Part shown: positions 9,569-19,807 of the stretch, piece after piece
Layout of the letters: each line of letters starts with the position of its first letter
How positions within the stretch are numbered: position 1 is the stretch's first letter
Assembly: GCA_963788145.1 (NCBI GenBank)
Contig: CAWBFQ010000006.1
Coordinates: 1,054,001 to 1,118,000, forward strand
Source: UTCFX2 sp963788145
GTDB lineage: Bacteria > Chloroflexota > Anaerolineae > Anaerolineales > UBA4823
DNA length: 64,000 bases
Direction: 5' to 3'
Notes under the pieces: generated by a model
The model's database searches: none
What the model saw: only the letters and a program-made list of their open reading frames with translations
What the model was told of the DNA's origin: nothing
Made by a program: the position numbers and the translations under genes

Positions 9569-12500
9569 TTGCCGACCAAGTTAAGCCGTTACGCCGAAGG
9601 AGTGATGGAGGCCGCCTGGCTGGGCGCGATCTTACTCACGCCGGTATTTTTCAACATCTATTCCAGCCGTATTTTCGAGCCGGATAAAATCACGCTGCTG
9701 CGCACCCTGGCCCTGGTGATCCTGGTCGCCTGGCTGGTCAAGCTGTTCGAGGAGGGCGGATTCCGCTGGGAACGTATCCCGCAGGATGGCGGCCCGTTGC
9801 AAATCGCTCGCCGCGCATCCCATTGATCCTGCCGGTATTGGCGCTGGCGCTGATCTATATCGTCTCCACGATCTTTTCGGTCACGCCTTATACCAGCTTG
9901 TGGGGTTCCTACCAGCGCCTGCAGGGCACGCTACACCACCTTTTCTTATCTGGTTGTTTTTGCTTCGCTGGTAGCCAACCTGCGCCGGCGCGGGCAGGTG
10001 GAGCGCCTGATCACGGTGGCCATCCTGACCAGCCTGCCGGTCAGCCTGTATGGCATCTTGCAGCGCTATCAGCGCTGACCCGATCCCGTGGGGCGGCGAT
10101 ACCAGCGGGCGGATCGCTGCGAATATGGGCAACTCGATCTTCGTGGCGGCTTACCTGATCATGGTCTTCCCGCTCACATTGATGCGCACGATTGAGTCCT
10201 TCGAAGCCATGCTGCAGTTGACCGCGGCCGGCTCTGGCCGAACTTCGCCCGCGCCACCGCTTATGTGTTTATCTGGCTTTGCAGCTGATCGCGCTCTATT
10301 TCAGCGGCAGCCGTGGCCCCTGGCTGGGTTTGGGCGTGCCAGTCTGGTGCTTCGTCTGGCTGGGGCTTTCACTGATCTGGCGCAAACGTTGGCTGACCAT
10401 CAGCGGGGTGGTGCTGGCGTTCAGCTGGCGGCGATCTTCCTGATCCTGCTGAACATTCCCAATGGCCCGCTGGAAAGCCTGCGCAGTCCGCCCGGAATTT
10501 GGCCGCCTGGGGCAGCTGCTGGATGCCGAAAGCCGCACCGGGCGAGGTGCGTACCCTGATCTGGCAGGGCGCTTCCGAACTGGTCAGCCCGCATGAGCCG
10601 CTGCGAATTCCCGGATGGGCGCGAAGACCCATTCAACTTCCTGCGCCCGTTGATCGGCTATGGCCCGGAAAGCATGTACGTGGCCTATAACCGCTTCTAC
10701 CCACCCGAGCTGACCCAGGTGGAAAAGCGCAACGCTTCCCCCGATCGCTCGCACAACGAAACCTGGGATTCGCTGGTGATCACCGGGGTGCTGGGACTGG
10801 TCGGCTTATCTGACCCTGTTTGGCTCGGTGCTCTATTATGGTTTGAAATGGCTGGGTCTGGTTCCCGGCAGCAAGGCAGCGCAACCTCTACCTGGCGCTC
10901 TACCTGGCCGGCGGCGCGCTGAGCGCCATCGCTTTTGTTTGGTGGGGCGGTCTGAAATTTCTGGGAGTGGCGCTTCCATTTGGTATGGTTTTGGGCGTCA
11001 CCCTCTACATGATCCTTGTCTCGCTGTTTGGGCATGTCCAGGCCAGCGTTTCTGAGACTCAGCGTCTGCGAGCTTATGTGATGCTTGGGCTGCTGGCTGG
11101 TGTGATCGCCCACTTTGTCGAGATCAACTTCGGGATCGCCATAGCCGCCACCCGCACCTATTTCTGGGCATACGCCGGGCTGCTGCTGCTGGTGGGCGCA
11201 ATTTTGCCGCTGCACGGCGAGCTTTTCAAGGACAGCGCGGATAACCTCACACCCCAGGACGGCTCTGCTGAAACTGGCGAGGTAAAATCCCAAACAAAAG
11301 CGGCTAGCAGCTTTTCACAGAAGAAAAACAGCTCCCCCCAGTCTCGCCGAAAACAAAGCTCTCGCAGCCGGAGCGCTCGCAGAGGCACAGAAGGCGCAGG
11401 CGCTGCGCCTCTCCTCGCTGCTTCATGGATCCGCTCTGCGCTGATTGTGGCTTGCATTGTCGGGCTGCTGCTCACCACTCTGGGCTATGAATTCATCTCA
11501 AACGCCAGCCACGAACCCTCTGCAATCGGGTTGGTCTGGGCTTCGTTGACAAGCCGGGCGCGCCCTGGCGGGCGGAATGGCGTGCTCCCGCTCCTTGTGA
11601 CCACCTGGTTAATTGGGGTGGTCTTGCTCTCCTCCGAAAGCGTCCGCCTTTCCGCCCAGAATATTCGCTCTGTCAACAGCGAATGGTTGAAAATCATTGG
11701 CCTGGGTGCGGCGATCTCGTTGATAGTAGCCTATCTCTTCTGGCTTTGGAACGCCTCCGGGTTGGTCGCTCTCAGCCGCGAAACCGCCCAAACCGTCGCC
11801 GACATCCTGGGTCAGGTGCAGCGTTCAGAAGGCATCCTGACCACCTATACCATCCAGGTATTTTTGATCCTGTTTGCAGCCGCCGCATTTCTGCCGGTGG
11901 ATTGGCCTGCTATGCAGATGCGCCAGCCGGTCTTCAGCCCGCTGCTGGCAACCGGTTTGCTCGGAGCGGCTTTTGCTTTCTCTGCTTATGCCAACCTGCG
12001 CGTGATCCAGGCTGATATTGCTTTCAAGACCGGCGATTTGTTCGCCCGCCCGGAAAGCTGGCCGGCTGCCATCGCGATCTACAACCATGCCAATGACCTG
12101 GCGCCAAACGAGGACTATTATTATCTCTTTCTTGGGAGGGCTTATCTGGAATATGCAAAGACTCTCTCAGATCCCACTGAGCGGGACCGTTTGATCGAAC
12201 AGGCAGCCAGAGATCTGCGCAAAGCCCAGGAGATCAACCCGCTCAACACCGATCACACCGCCAACCTGGCCCGGCTGCACTCGCTCTGGGCGACCTACAC
12301 CGATGACCCCGAGCTGCGGGACGAGCGCGCCCGCCTTTCGGAAGGATTATTTGAAAAGGCGGTGATGCTCAGCCCAAACAGTGCTCGTCTTTGGGATGAG
12401 TGGGCGGTGCTTTATCTGAACTTGCTCGACCAACCCGAAAATGCGCGCCAGAAACTTGAACAAGCCCTTTTAATTGATCCGTTCTATGATTGGACATATG

Positions 12501-12910
12501 CCTTGTTGGGAGATTACTACAGCCAGTTCATAGCTGAACAGCCTTCAATCTCCGCTGAGGAGAAGACTGCCGCGCTGCAGAAAGCGGCGGAAAATTACAC
12601 TCAGGCCCTGGAAATTGGCAAAGATTCCGCCGGAGCGTCCCTGCTGTATAACTATGCCATTGCCCTGGGTGGCATTTATTCCCGACTAGGTCAGATGGAT
12701 CAGGCAGTCCTGTCTTATGAAAGAGCGCTAGCAATTCTACCCGAATCCTCCGATCGTTGGCGGGTGCAGATCACCCTGGCCCAAATCCTGGCCAACCTGG
12801 GCGATCTGCCCAGGGCGCTGGAGTATGCGCAAGCCGCATTAGTGGGCGCGCCCGAAGATCAAAAGCCTGCCATCTCCGCCTTGATCTCACAGTGGGGTGG
12901 ACAGCCTTGA
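9569..12910 (+). CDS. O-antigen polymerase/ligase-like membrane protein with C-terminal TPRs (multiple frameshifts)
   Basis: The start is TTG at 9569 behind GGAGGAG. The N-terminal ~800 codons hold many membrane helices and Wzy/WaaL-type landmarks: FSVTPYTSLWGSYQRLQGT, YFSGSRGPWLG, and LIGYGPESMY followed by SHNETWDSLVITGVLG. The last ~300 residues are tetratricopeptide repeats (AIYNHANDLAPNEDYYYLFL, ...AVLSYERALAILPE). Between about 9820 and 10970 the frame changes at least six times; from 10967 to the stop it is clean. In this family the protein polymerises repeat units or ligates them to a carrier at the periplasmic/outer face. Conserved motifs survive on both sides of each break, so errors are likely, but the break density is the highest in the window. 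Confidence 0.75.
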
Positions 12911-14805
12911 TATCTCCGCCGGTCCTGTTGCCTTTTGCCCTGGCGCTGGTCTTGAACCTGGCGCTCACCCCGCTTGTCCGGGTGGTCGGATTCAAGCTTG
13001 GCCGGGTGGCCCAACCGCGAGCGGACCGCTGGCACAAGAAACCCACCCCCACGCTTGGCGGGGTGGGTATTTTTATCTCTTTCGGGTTGGCGCTGTGGAT
13101 CAGCAAGTCGGTTTTTGGCGTGCAGCTTCCAGCCGGGTGGGGTTTTTTGAGCGGCTCGCTCCTGGTTTTCCTGGTCGGGCTGTATGATGAATTCCGGCCC
13201 CTCTCGCCGATCGCCAAGCTGGTGGCTCAGATCCTGGCGGCTACCCTGGTCATTGGGCTTGGGACGACAAGCACCTTTTTCACCCCCCGATTTTCCGGGA
13301 ATTCTGAAATAGGCGCTGCCCTGGCGCAGCTCTTCAACATCCTGCTGACCTACATCTGGCTTGTGGGTATCAGCAACGCAATCAACCTGTTGGATAATAT
13401 GGATGGGCTGGCAGGCGGGATTGCCCTGATCACCGCCGGTATTTTGGCATACTTTTTTTGGCAAGGCGAAAATTTGCAGTTATTCTGGATTGCCCTCGCT
13501 CTGGTTGGAAGCCTGGTTGGCTTTTTGGTATTCAATTTCCCTCCTGCAAAAATCTTCATGGGCGATAGCGGTAGCTTGTTTCTCGGTTTTACCCTGGCCG
13601 CATTGGCTATCGCTCACCAGCAGCAGGCCTCGAATGTATTCGCCGTGATCGGCGTGCCTACCCTGATTTTCATGCTTCCAATCCTGGACACCGCCCTGGT
13701 GACATTCACCCGCCTGATGCGCGGCCAGTCGCCGGTGCAGGGTGGGAGCGACCATACCTCTCATCGCCTGGTGGCCTTTGGTTTGAGCGAGCGTCAGGCC
13801 TTATTGATTTTGTACAGCATCGCCCTGCTCTCGGCGGTTATGGCTGCCACGCTGAAATCGCTCAATTACTGGCTCAGCCTGGTGCTAGCCCCGCTTTTGA
13901 TCCTTATCCTGGCGCTGATGACCGCCTATCTCGGTCGCTTGAAGATGGTGGATACCCCAGCCGCCTCCCCACGGGCGCAGAATATTGCCCGCTGGATGAC
14001 CGATCTGACCTTCCGCCGGCGTTGCGCCGGAGGTGATCCTGGACTTTTTCCTGATCGCGATCTGTTTTTACCTGGCATTTTTTGTGGGTTATAACGGACA
14101 GCTCAACCAGCAAGGCAGCATTGCTCCGCTGGTTAGTTTTTTGAACGGCCTGCCATTTGCCTTTGCCAGCGCCTACCTGTCCTTTTATCTTTTCGGGGTG
14201 TATCGGGTGATCTGGCGCTATGTCGGCTTTGATGACCTGATCCGCTATTTCCAGGCCTCGCTCGGCGGTGTTATTCTGCTGGCAGCCCTGCTCTTTATCT
14301 TCAGCACGCTGGGTTTCGCCGACTGGGCCTCGACCCTGCCGGCGTTGATTTTCGTTTATTTTGGCGTTTTCTTGATGGTTGGATTGGCCTCTCACGCTCC
14401 TCGTTTCGAATTCTGGATACCCTGATCCAGCAGCGCGTCCGCCCGGATGAACAGCAGGTCCTGATCATTGGGGCTGGAGATGCAGGCGAGATCGCCCTGC
14501 GCTGGCTGCTGCTCAACCCGCAATTCAAAATGCGCCCGGTTGGTTTCATCGACGATGATCCATTGCTCACCGGACGGGTGATTCACGGCATCAAGGTCTT
14601 GGGGCGTCCGGGTGAATTGGATCGCTTGCTGGAAAGCCACCAGATCGCCGGTGTGATCCTCGCCGGCGAAATGAATTTCGCCCGTGATCCAGCGTCGATT
14701 TCTTCCACAGAGTTGGTCCGATTGTGCCGGGGAAAAAGGGTCTGGGTGCGCCAGTTAAGATTAGAATTCGAACCTTTGGCTCCGGGAGAGGTTTTGTCAG
14801 AATAA
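12907..14805 (+). CDS. WecA/MraY-like glycosyl-1-phosphate transferase fused to CapD-type N-terminal domain (two frameshifts)
   Basis: The first ~370 residues are a polytopic PNPT-family enzyme: DRWHKKPTPTLGGVGIF, GISNAINLLDNMDGLAGG (the NxxNxxDGIDGL-like motif) and FNFPPAKIFMGDSGSLFLG. It would transfer a sugar-1-phosphate to undecaprenyl phosphate. Sequence then runs, via a one-base shift near 14025, into DFFLIAICFYLAFFVGY plus further helices. After a second shift near 14400 comes QQVLIIGAGDAGEIALRWLL, the CoA_binding_3/Rossmann half of CapD/WbpM proteins. The catalytic epimerase/dehydratase half is absent. The TTG start overlaps the previous stop (TTGA). A split into two genes (second start GTG 14031) is the alternative. 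Confidence 0.7.
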
Positions 14806-14920
14806 TCCTCAATTGCTTATGTACCTGTCGTAAGTTGCGTTCGGCCAGGGAATAGACCAACTAAGCCAGTTCTAACACCATCGGCGAAGCAACCAGCCGT
14901 TCAGGCCTTATAATATCCTC

Positions 14921-15904
14921 ATAAATCAAACAACCCCGCCTGCCATCGAGCTGATTGACCTGGGCAAACAATACGGCCCACGTACAGCCGTCTTGCGCCT
15001 GAATCTGCAGGTCTTTCCGGCCGATATCTTCGGTTTCGTTGGCCCAAATGGCTCCGGCAAAACCACCACCATCCGCATGATCGCCGGGCTGCTGCGTCCA
15101 ACCAGCGGGCAAGCTTTCGTCGAGGGCTTCTCGGCTCGCACCGCCCCCTATGAGATCAAGCGCCGAATCGGTTATATGCCCGACGATTTTGGGGTCTACC
15201 CCGACTTGAAAGTTTGGGAATACCTGGATTTCTTCAGCGCCTGCTATGACATCCCGCCGGCTCGCCGGGCCAACCTGGTAGCTGAATTGCTCGACCTGGT
15301 AGACTTGTCTCAGCGTCGGGATGACCAGGTGGACCGCCTGTCACGTGGCTTGAAGCAGCGCCTCAGTCTGGCTCGCACCCTGATCCACGATCCGCATGTG
15401 CTGATTCTGGATGAGCCAGCCGCCGGCCTCGATCCGCGCGCTCGCATCGAGATCCGCCTTCTATTGCTCGAGCTATCACGGATGGGCAAGACCATTTTCT
15501 TTTCCACCCACATCCTTTCGGATGTCGCCGAAATCTGCAACCGGGTTGCCATCCTTGAAGCCGGTCAAATTGTGGCTGCCGGGCGGATTGAAGACTTGCG
15601 ATTACAGCACCTGAACCGGCGCAGGATTCAGGTGACTTTGCTCGATCGGCTCGAGCAAGCCCTGGCTATCCTCAAAGCGGACGAACAGGTCAGCGAGATC
15701 GAGCCGCTGCAAGACGAAAGCCCGGGAGAAGCCCGTTTCTCGGGTCGCTTGCGGGTGCTCTTCGATTTTGCCGGCGACGACGCCGCCTTGAGCGACCTGC
15801 TGCGCCGCTTCGTCCTGGCTGAGACCCCGATCCTCCACTTTAGTGAAGAAGGCAGCGCTCTAGAAGAGGTCTTCCTTCAGACCACCCGGGGGATCATTTC
15901 ATGA
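14921..15904 (+). CDS. ABC-2 type transporter ATP-binding protein
   Basis: Walker A is GPNGSGKTT, the signature is LSRGLKQRLSLART, and Walker B is HVLILDEPAAGLDPRA, followed by the H-loop FFSTHIL. This is the CcmA/ABC-2 drug/polysaccharide exporter class. Conserved sequence begins well upstream of the first ordinary start (TTG 14993): AIELIDLGKQYGPRTAVL is read from 14942. In frame before it, at 14921, stands ATA followed by NQTTPPAIEL, just where a transcript from the -10 box TATAAT (14909-14914) would start. I therefore place the start there as a leaderless or miscalled ATG. The stop overlaps the permease gene (ATGA). Confidence 0.8.
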   Translation: MNQTTPPAIELIDLGKQYGPRTAVLRLNLQVFPADIFGFVGPNGSGKTTTIRMIAGLLRPTSGQAFVEGFSARTAPYEIKRRIGYMPDDFGVYPDLKVWEYLDFFSACYDIPPARRANLVAELLDLVDLSQRRDDQVDRLSRGLKQRLSLARTLIHDPHVLILDEPAAGLDPRARIEIRLLLLELSRMGKTIFFSTHILSDVAEICNRVAILEAGQIVAAGRIEDLRLQHLNRRRIQVTLLDRLEQALAILKADEQVSEIEPLQDESPGEARFSGRLRVLFDFAGDDAALSDLLRRFVLAETPILHFSEEGSALEEVFLQTTRGIIS

Positions 15905-16902
15905 AACCGGATCAGGAAACCGCTCATGAAACCGCTCATGAAATCGCTCATGAAATCGCTCAAAAAAACACTCAAAAAAACGCTCGCCTCTGGCGCAGTT
16001 GGCTGACCAGCCCCTGGCGTAACCCGGTTGTGATCAAGGAAATCCGCACACGCATGCGCGCCCGGCGGACTTTCATCCTGCTCAGCGCGGATTTGATCGT
16101 ACTGGCGATCGCAGTTGCGGGCGCATACCTGGTCTTTCGATCCACCCTCACCAGCACCGGCAACCTGGAAGAACGCCGTATCTTCGGTAAATCGATTTTT
16201 GGCTTGCTGGTTTGGATCGAACTGGTGATGGTCAGTTTTGTCGCTCCAGCTCTGACCAGTGGGGCGATCGCCTCCGAGCGCGAGCGCCAAACTCTGGACC
16301 TGCTGCGGGTCACTTTGCTCCCTCCCAGCCAGCTCGTCTTTGGCAAATATCTGCCTGGGCTGGGTTTTCTTTTCCTGCTGCTGCTCAGCTCGATCCCAAT
16401 GCAAGGGCCGGCCAACCTGATCGGCGGGGTGCTTTGGCAGGAAATCCTGCTGGCATTTCTGCTGCTGATGATTACCGCCATCGCCTTTACTGCCCTTGGT
16501 CTGCTGCTTTCCAGCCTGGTTCGACGCACGATGGTCGCAGCCACGCTTTCCTACGCTGCCACCACTTTTCTGGTTTTTGGCATCCCGATCATTGCGCTGA
16601 TCTTCCTCTTTCTGTTTGGGACCGCATTTGCGGATGATCTGGGCCAGATACCGGCGCGGGTTGAAGCAGCCATGATATTGTTTGGTTGGATATTGATTTG
16701 CGTCACGCCATTGGGAGCAATGATTGGAACAGAAGTGATCTTTCTGGACCAGCACAACCTGTTGCTGGCGCATATCCCCCTTTCGGATGGCGCGACCCTT
16801 CTATTGCCCTCCCCCTGGATCATCTATACCCTGGTTTACTTGCTCTTCAGCCTGGTCGCGCTCTGGTTGAGCATTCTCTGGCTGTCGCATGCCAGCGATT
16901 AA
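15901..16902 (+). CDS. ABC-2 type transporter permease
   Basis: This 333-aa protein has six or more membrane helices. The charged N-terminus leads into NPVVIKEIRTRMRARRTF, the coupling-helix region seen in ABC-2 permeases, and SGAIASERERQTLDLLRVT is typical of the family. Translation is coupled to the ATPase gene by ATGA (15901-15904). Together they should form an ATP-driven exporter of unknown substrate. Residues 5-25 are a run of four-residue repeats (AHET/AHEI), see the repeat entry. The gene is followed by a hairpin terminator. Confidence 0.88.
   Translation: MKPDQETAHETAHEIAHEIAQKNTQKNARLWRSWLTSPWRNPVVIKEIRTRMRARRTFILLSADLIVLAIAVAGAYLVFRSTLTSTGNLEERRIFGKSIFGLLVWIELVMVSFVAPALTSGAIASERERQTLDLLRVTLLPPSQLVFGKYLPGLGFLFLLLLSSIPMQGPANLIGGVLWQEILLAFLLLMITAIAFTALGLLLSSLVRRTMVAATLSYAATTFLVFGIPIIALIFLFLFGTAFADDLGQIPARVEAAMILFGWILICVTPLGAMIGTEVIFLDQHNLLLAHIPLSDGATLLLPSPWIIYTLVYLLFSLVALWLSILWLSHASD
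15910..15975 (+). repeat. 12-bp in-frame tandem repeat at the 5' end of the permease gene
   Basis: GAAACCGCTCAT and GAAATCGCTCAT alternate as four near-perfect 12-bp copies, followed by two degenerate copies of CAAAAAAACRCT. Because 12 is a multiple of three, copy-number change would lengthen or shorten the cytoplasmic tail without breaking the frame. Confidence 0.75.
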
Positions 16903-16909
16903 AAATCGA

Positions 16910-16936
16910 AATCGGGGCTTTGTTTGAGCCCCGATT
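16910..16936. terminator. Bidirectional hairpin terminator between convergent genes
   Basis: A perfect 10-bp stem AATCGGGGCT / AGCCCCGATT with a 7-nt loop lies between the permease stop (16902) and the end of the minus-strand lipoprotein gene (16954). On the minus strand it is followed by a U run (complement of AAAAA at 16901-16905), so it best terminates the lipoprotein transcript. Confidence 0.65.
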
Positions 16937-16953
16937 CGGGTGAACAACCTGTT

Positions 16954-17601
16954 CTAGCGGCAGGATTTCTTAGGAGTTGAGACGGTCTCTCCGGGGCGAA
17001 TAAACTCGCTAATTTTCAATTCTTCCTTGGTGAGCACTGAATCAGTTGTTGGCGGCATGGGCAGCAGCCAATAAGTCGATCCGTCGCCCTCTGGTGTATA
17101 ACCGACATACTTATCAGATGTGGCTACCTTCCAAACTACTGTGCCATTTTCGCACCAGGGTCCGGCGACGATATCGATCACCTCGCCCGGCTGCAGGTGG
17201 CGGAAGATTGGCGCATAGCCGATTTCACTGGAGTAATGGATGCCGATCACACCAGCGCCACCCCCAACAAAGGCGACGTCTTTCGGATGCAGTCGGGAAG
17301 CGGCGCATCCCCGCAGTGGATAATAGATCGGGACCGCGAAAGGATCCCAACCACCGTTGGAGATCGAATTCACCACCGGGATGGTCTCCTCTTCAGGCGG
17401 CGGGACCGGGGTGACCGTCGGCGTCGCGACAATCTGAACGACTATGTTGGTGACCAACACCAACGGATTGGCGCTCTGGGCTGCCTGATCGGTTTGGGGT
17501 TCCTCCACCGCGCAGGCCGAAACCACAAGAGTCAGCACCAGTAAAATTCCGATCCAGAGGCTTAAACGCTTCTCAGCGCTTTTCTTTTGATTTTGAGACA
17601 T
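16954..17601 (-). CDS. Lipoprotein with SH3-like C-terminal domain
   Basis: This 215-aa protein has a signal peptide (SLWIGILLVLTLVVSAC) ending in a lipobox cysteine, so it should be lipid-anchored outside the membrane. A P/T-rich linker (VATPTVTPVPPPEEE) follows. The folded part has VPIYYPLRGCAASRLHPKD, two GPWC/GCAAS cysteine pairs and VGYTPEGDGSTYWLLPMPP. It is a clear paralogue of the next gene, sharing IYYPL..C.ASRL, GPWC and GYTPEGDG.YWLLPMP. The domain looks like a bacterial SH3 (SH3b) fold, often found in envelope proteins. Function is unknown. Confidence 0.7.
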   Translation of the reverse strand: MSQNQKKSAEKRLSLWIGILLVLTLVVSACAVEEPQTDQAAQSANPLVLVTNIVVQIVATPTVTPVPPPEEETIPVVNSISNGGWDPFAVPIYYPLRGCAASRLHPKDVAFVGGGAGVIGIHYSSEIGYAPIFRHLQPGEVIDIVAGPWCENGTVVWKVATSDKYVGYTPEGDGSTYWLLPMPPTTDSVLTKEELKISEFIRPGETVSTPKKSCR

Positions 17602-17641
17602 GCTCTATACTCTCCTTATTCTCACTATCTGTATAGGTATT

Positions 17642-18208
17642 CTAACGAGGCATGGGTAGCAGCCAGTAGGAATCTCCATCTCCTTCGGGCGTGTACCCGG
17701 TTGTCCCATCTTTCATCCGCACCAGCCAGACGATCCAGCCGTGGCTGCACCATGGTCCATTCAGGATCTCCAATACCGCTCCGGGTTGGGCATATCCGAT
17801 AATCGTGTCGTAATAAAGGTCGCGCCCATAGCGGATTCCATTCGCGCCGCCTTGCAGTGAGACCATTGCCAGATCCCCGATATATAAACGGGAAGCCACG
17901 CAATCTTTAAGTGGATAATAAATTGGCGCATTCAACGGGTTCCAGGTCGCGGTAGGGGTAGGCGGCTCAGGAGTGAATGTCTTTGTCATGGTTGGCGTCA
18001 CAGGGATCGGTGTAGGGGGAATGATCTCTGTGATCACCTGGGTGATCACCAGCACTGGAACAGTGGCGCTGGGCAGTGAGGTCGGGGCTACCACCTGAAT
18101 GCAGGCAGATAGCAGCATTGAGATCGCAATCCCGACCGGCAGGAGCAGGCGCGCGGGCTGCATCCAAACATTCTTTCTCTCAGCGATTCTCTTTTCGCAA
18201 TCCTTCAC
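17642..18208 (-). CDS. Lipoprotein with SH3-like domain (tandem paralogue)
   Basis: This 188-aa product has a signal peptide LLPVGIAISMLLSAC with the lipobox cysteine. A proline/threonine-rich spacer (PPTPIPVTPTMTKTFTPEPP) is followed by the same domain as the preceding lipoprotein: APIYYPLKDCVASRLYIGD, EILNGPWCSHGWIVW and GYTPEGDGDSYWLLPMPR. It lies 40 nt upstream of its paralogue on the same strand, indicating a local duplication that has since diverged. It stops right after the conserved YWLLPMP motif, while the copy at 16954 has ~30 extra residues. No known enzyme motif is seen. Confidence 0.7.
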   Translation of the reverse strand: MKDCEKRIAERKNVWMQPARLLLPVGIAISMLLSACIQVVAPTSLPSATVPVLVITQVITEIIPPTPIPVTPTMTKTFTPEPPTPTATWNPLNAPIYYPLKDCVASRLYIGDLAMVSLQGGANGIRYGRDLYYDTIIGYAQPGAVLEILNGPWCSHGWIVWLVRMKDGTTGYTPEGDGDSYWLLPMPR

Positions 18209-18267
18209 AGGTTACCAAATCCTTCTATCTAGGTTTAAACTGGTTTATGGTTGGTCCCGGTTGGAAC

Positions 18268-19279
18268 TCAACTTTGATAAATGATAACCGGCGTCCCACT
18301 ACCGCTCTCGATGTAATCTTCGTCCGGCGGAACATACGGGTCCGTCCAGCGGTAGATCCAGCGGGCGGCTTCGGGGGTCAGGTTAATGCACCCATGGCTT
18401 TGAGGGGTTCCATAGTTATTGTGCCAATAGGTGCCGTGGAACGAAACGCCAGTCCAGGAAATATAACACACCCAGGGCACACCTGGAAGGTCGAAATCGT
18501 TGCCCTGCAGGTCGGAAGCCATGTGGCGGGTGGGCTGTTTTCGCTCCACCCTGAATTCGCCAATGGGTGTATCGCCTTCAAAATAGCCTGTCGCGGTGCG
18601 GGTGCTGAAGACCGGCCGACCAGCCGCGATTGCCGTCAGGCGCTGGCGGGTTAAATCAATCTCGATCCGTTTATCCGCTGCATTTGGGGAGATGGGGGTC
18701 AGCTCGTTGGCCGTGAGCGGGCGCAGATGAGCCGCTTCTACGTTGAATTGCTGGCGATAACGTTCATCATAGATGCGGTACCAGATTACCCCATTCACGC
18801 CTGTGAAGACATGCTGAACCCAATAGGTGCTGCTATAGTAGCAGCGGAAGGCCCGCTTGCGGCCGCGCTCGGTCACAGACCATGCGTCGCTAAAAGGGAC
18901 GCTGACCTCACACAGCAAGCCGCCGTTTGGGATTGTGTCGACGGGTTGGCTCAGGATGCGCTGGACGGGCTGAACAAAAGAGGAAATGCAGCCAGCCATC
19001 CGGTGTGCGCAGCCAGATCGGGTTGTGGGTGGGTGTTGGATCGCCGACTTTCTCCTCCAGGATATCCACTACTGCATCCGTGACATAATACCCCAACTCC
19101 GGGCTGGAGATGGAGGGCTGTTCGTAGTATCGGAGGGAATAGACCGTCCGGCCTAACGTAAAAGAGGGAGGTCTTTTCGCAGCAGGGTCGCCGCCTGGGG
19201 GAAAATCTCGAAAGCCCCACCCGATGGCGGCGGCTCCGAACAATTTGAGGAAATCTCTTCGCTGAAAACTCGAACTCAT
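18268..19279 (-). CDS. Tat-exported L,D-transpeptidase (YkuD family), one frameshift
   Basis: The N-terminus MSSSFQRRDFLKLFGAAAIG is a twin-arginine signal. An SH3-like stretch with YVTDAVVDILEEKVGDPT and NPIWLRTPDGWLH follows. A one-base shift near 18970 moves on to SSFVQPVQRILSQPV and then the YkuD catalytic domain: KRIEIDLTRQRL, GDTPIGEFRV, and the active site HGTYWHNNYGTPQSHGCINL, with the nucleophilic cysteine and catalytic histidine. The enzyme would form or modify peptidoglycan cross-links, or attach proteins, outside the membrane. Length is ~337 aa. Total length (1012 nt) fits a single inserted base. Confidence 0.85.
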
Positions 19280-19378
19280 AATCCGAACAGGATCAGCTCC
19301 ACTTCATAATCAACAGGTTATGGGTCAATCATAGCATATTTGACCAGAATCCGCAAACCGGGCAAGGGCGTTGCAGAT

Positions 19379-19414
19379 TGTCGTTGCGAGCATCCTTTGC
19401 GAAGCTACCTGAGC
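19379..19414. repeat. Partial copy of the TTGCGAG..GCGAAGC dispersed repeat
   Basis: TGTCGTTGCGAG, a variable stretch and GCGAAGCTACCTGAGC match the left half of the repeat units at 2095 and 8829. The right terminal repeat (CTCGCA.CGACA) is absent, so this is a degraded or half copy. Confidence 0.45.
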
Positions 19415-19463
19415 AGTGAAACATTCATAACGGCGTTTTCCGGGGCTTCTTCGTTGAAGAGGC

Positions 19464-19687
19464 TTATAAGGTTTCCAGCAAGGCGCGCTCTAGCAAATCA
19501 CCGACATTGAGTTCACCCGCCCATTTGTTCAGGTAAGTCAAATCCAATTCCCCGCTCTGGTTTTGAGCACGCCAAGAATATCGCGCCATTGACGCTCTGA
19601 TACTTCGCCGCCCATGCGATACGATATGTCAAGACGCTTGAAATCTTCGCTGACTTTAAGCGTGACTTCGATCGGTTCATTTTGCAT
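19464..19687 (-). CDS. Small hypothetical protein (frameshifted)
   Basis: From ATG 19687 the frame reads MQNEPIEVTLKVSEDFKRLD, continuing to WRDILGVL. After a one-base shift near 19565 it reads QSGELDLTYLNKWAGELN and then VGDLLERALLETL to a TAA. The joined product is ~74 residues, acidic and soluble. I do not recognise the family. Its start overlaps the TGA of another minus-strand frame ending MGEELARKVYGESGHAK (stop 19677), which is open upstream to about 19830 but has no convincing start. The two may be a tiny operon or the remnant of one. Confidence 0.35.
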
Positions 19688-19807
19688 GGCCGGATTCTCC
19701 ATACACCTTACGCGCCAGTTCCTCTCCCATTACGTCGGTTAAAAGACCATAATCACCTGGGGCGCGCGAGCGCGGGATTACTTCGGCGCAATGAGCGGAG
19801 GCGGGGG

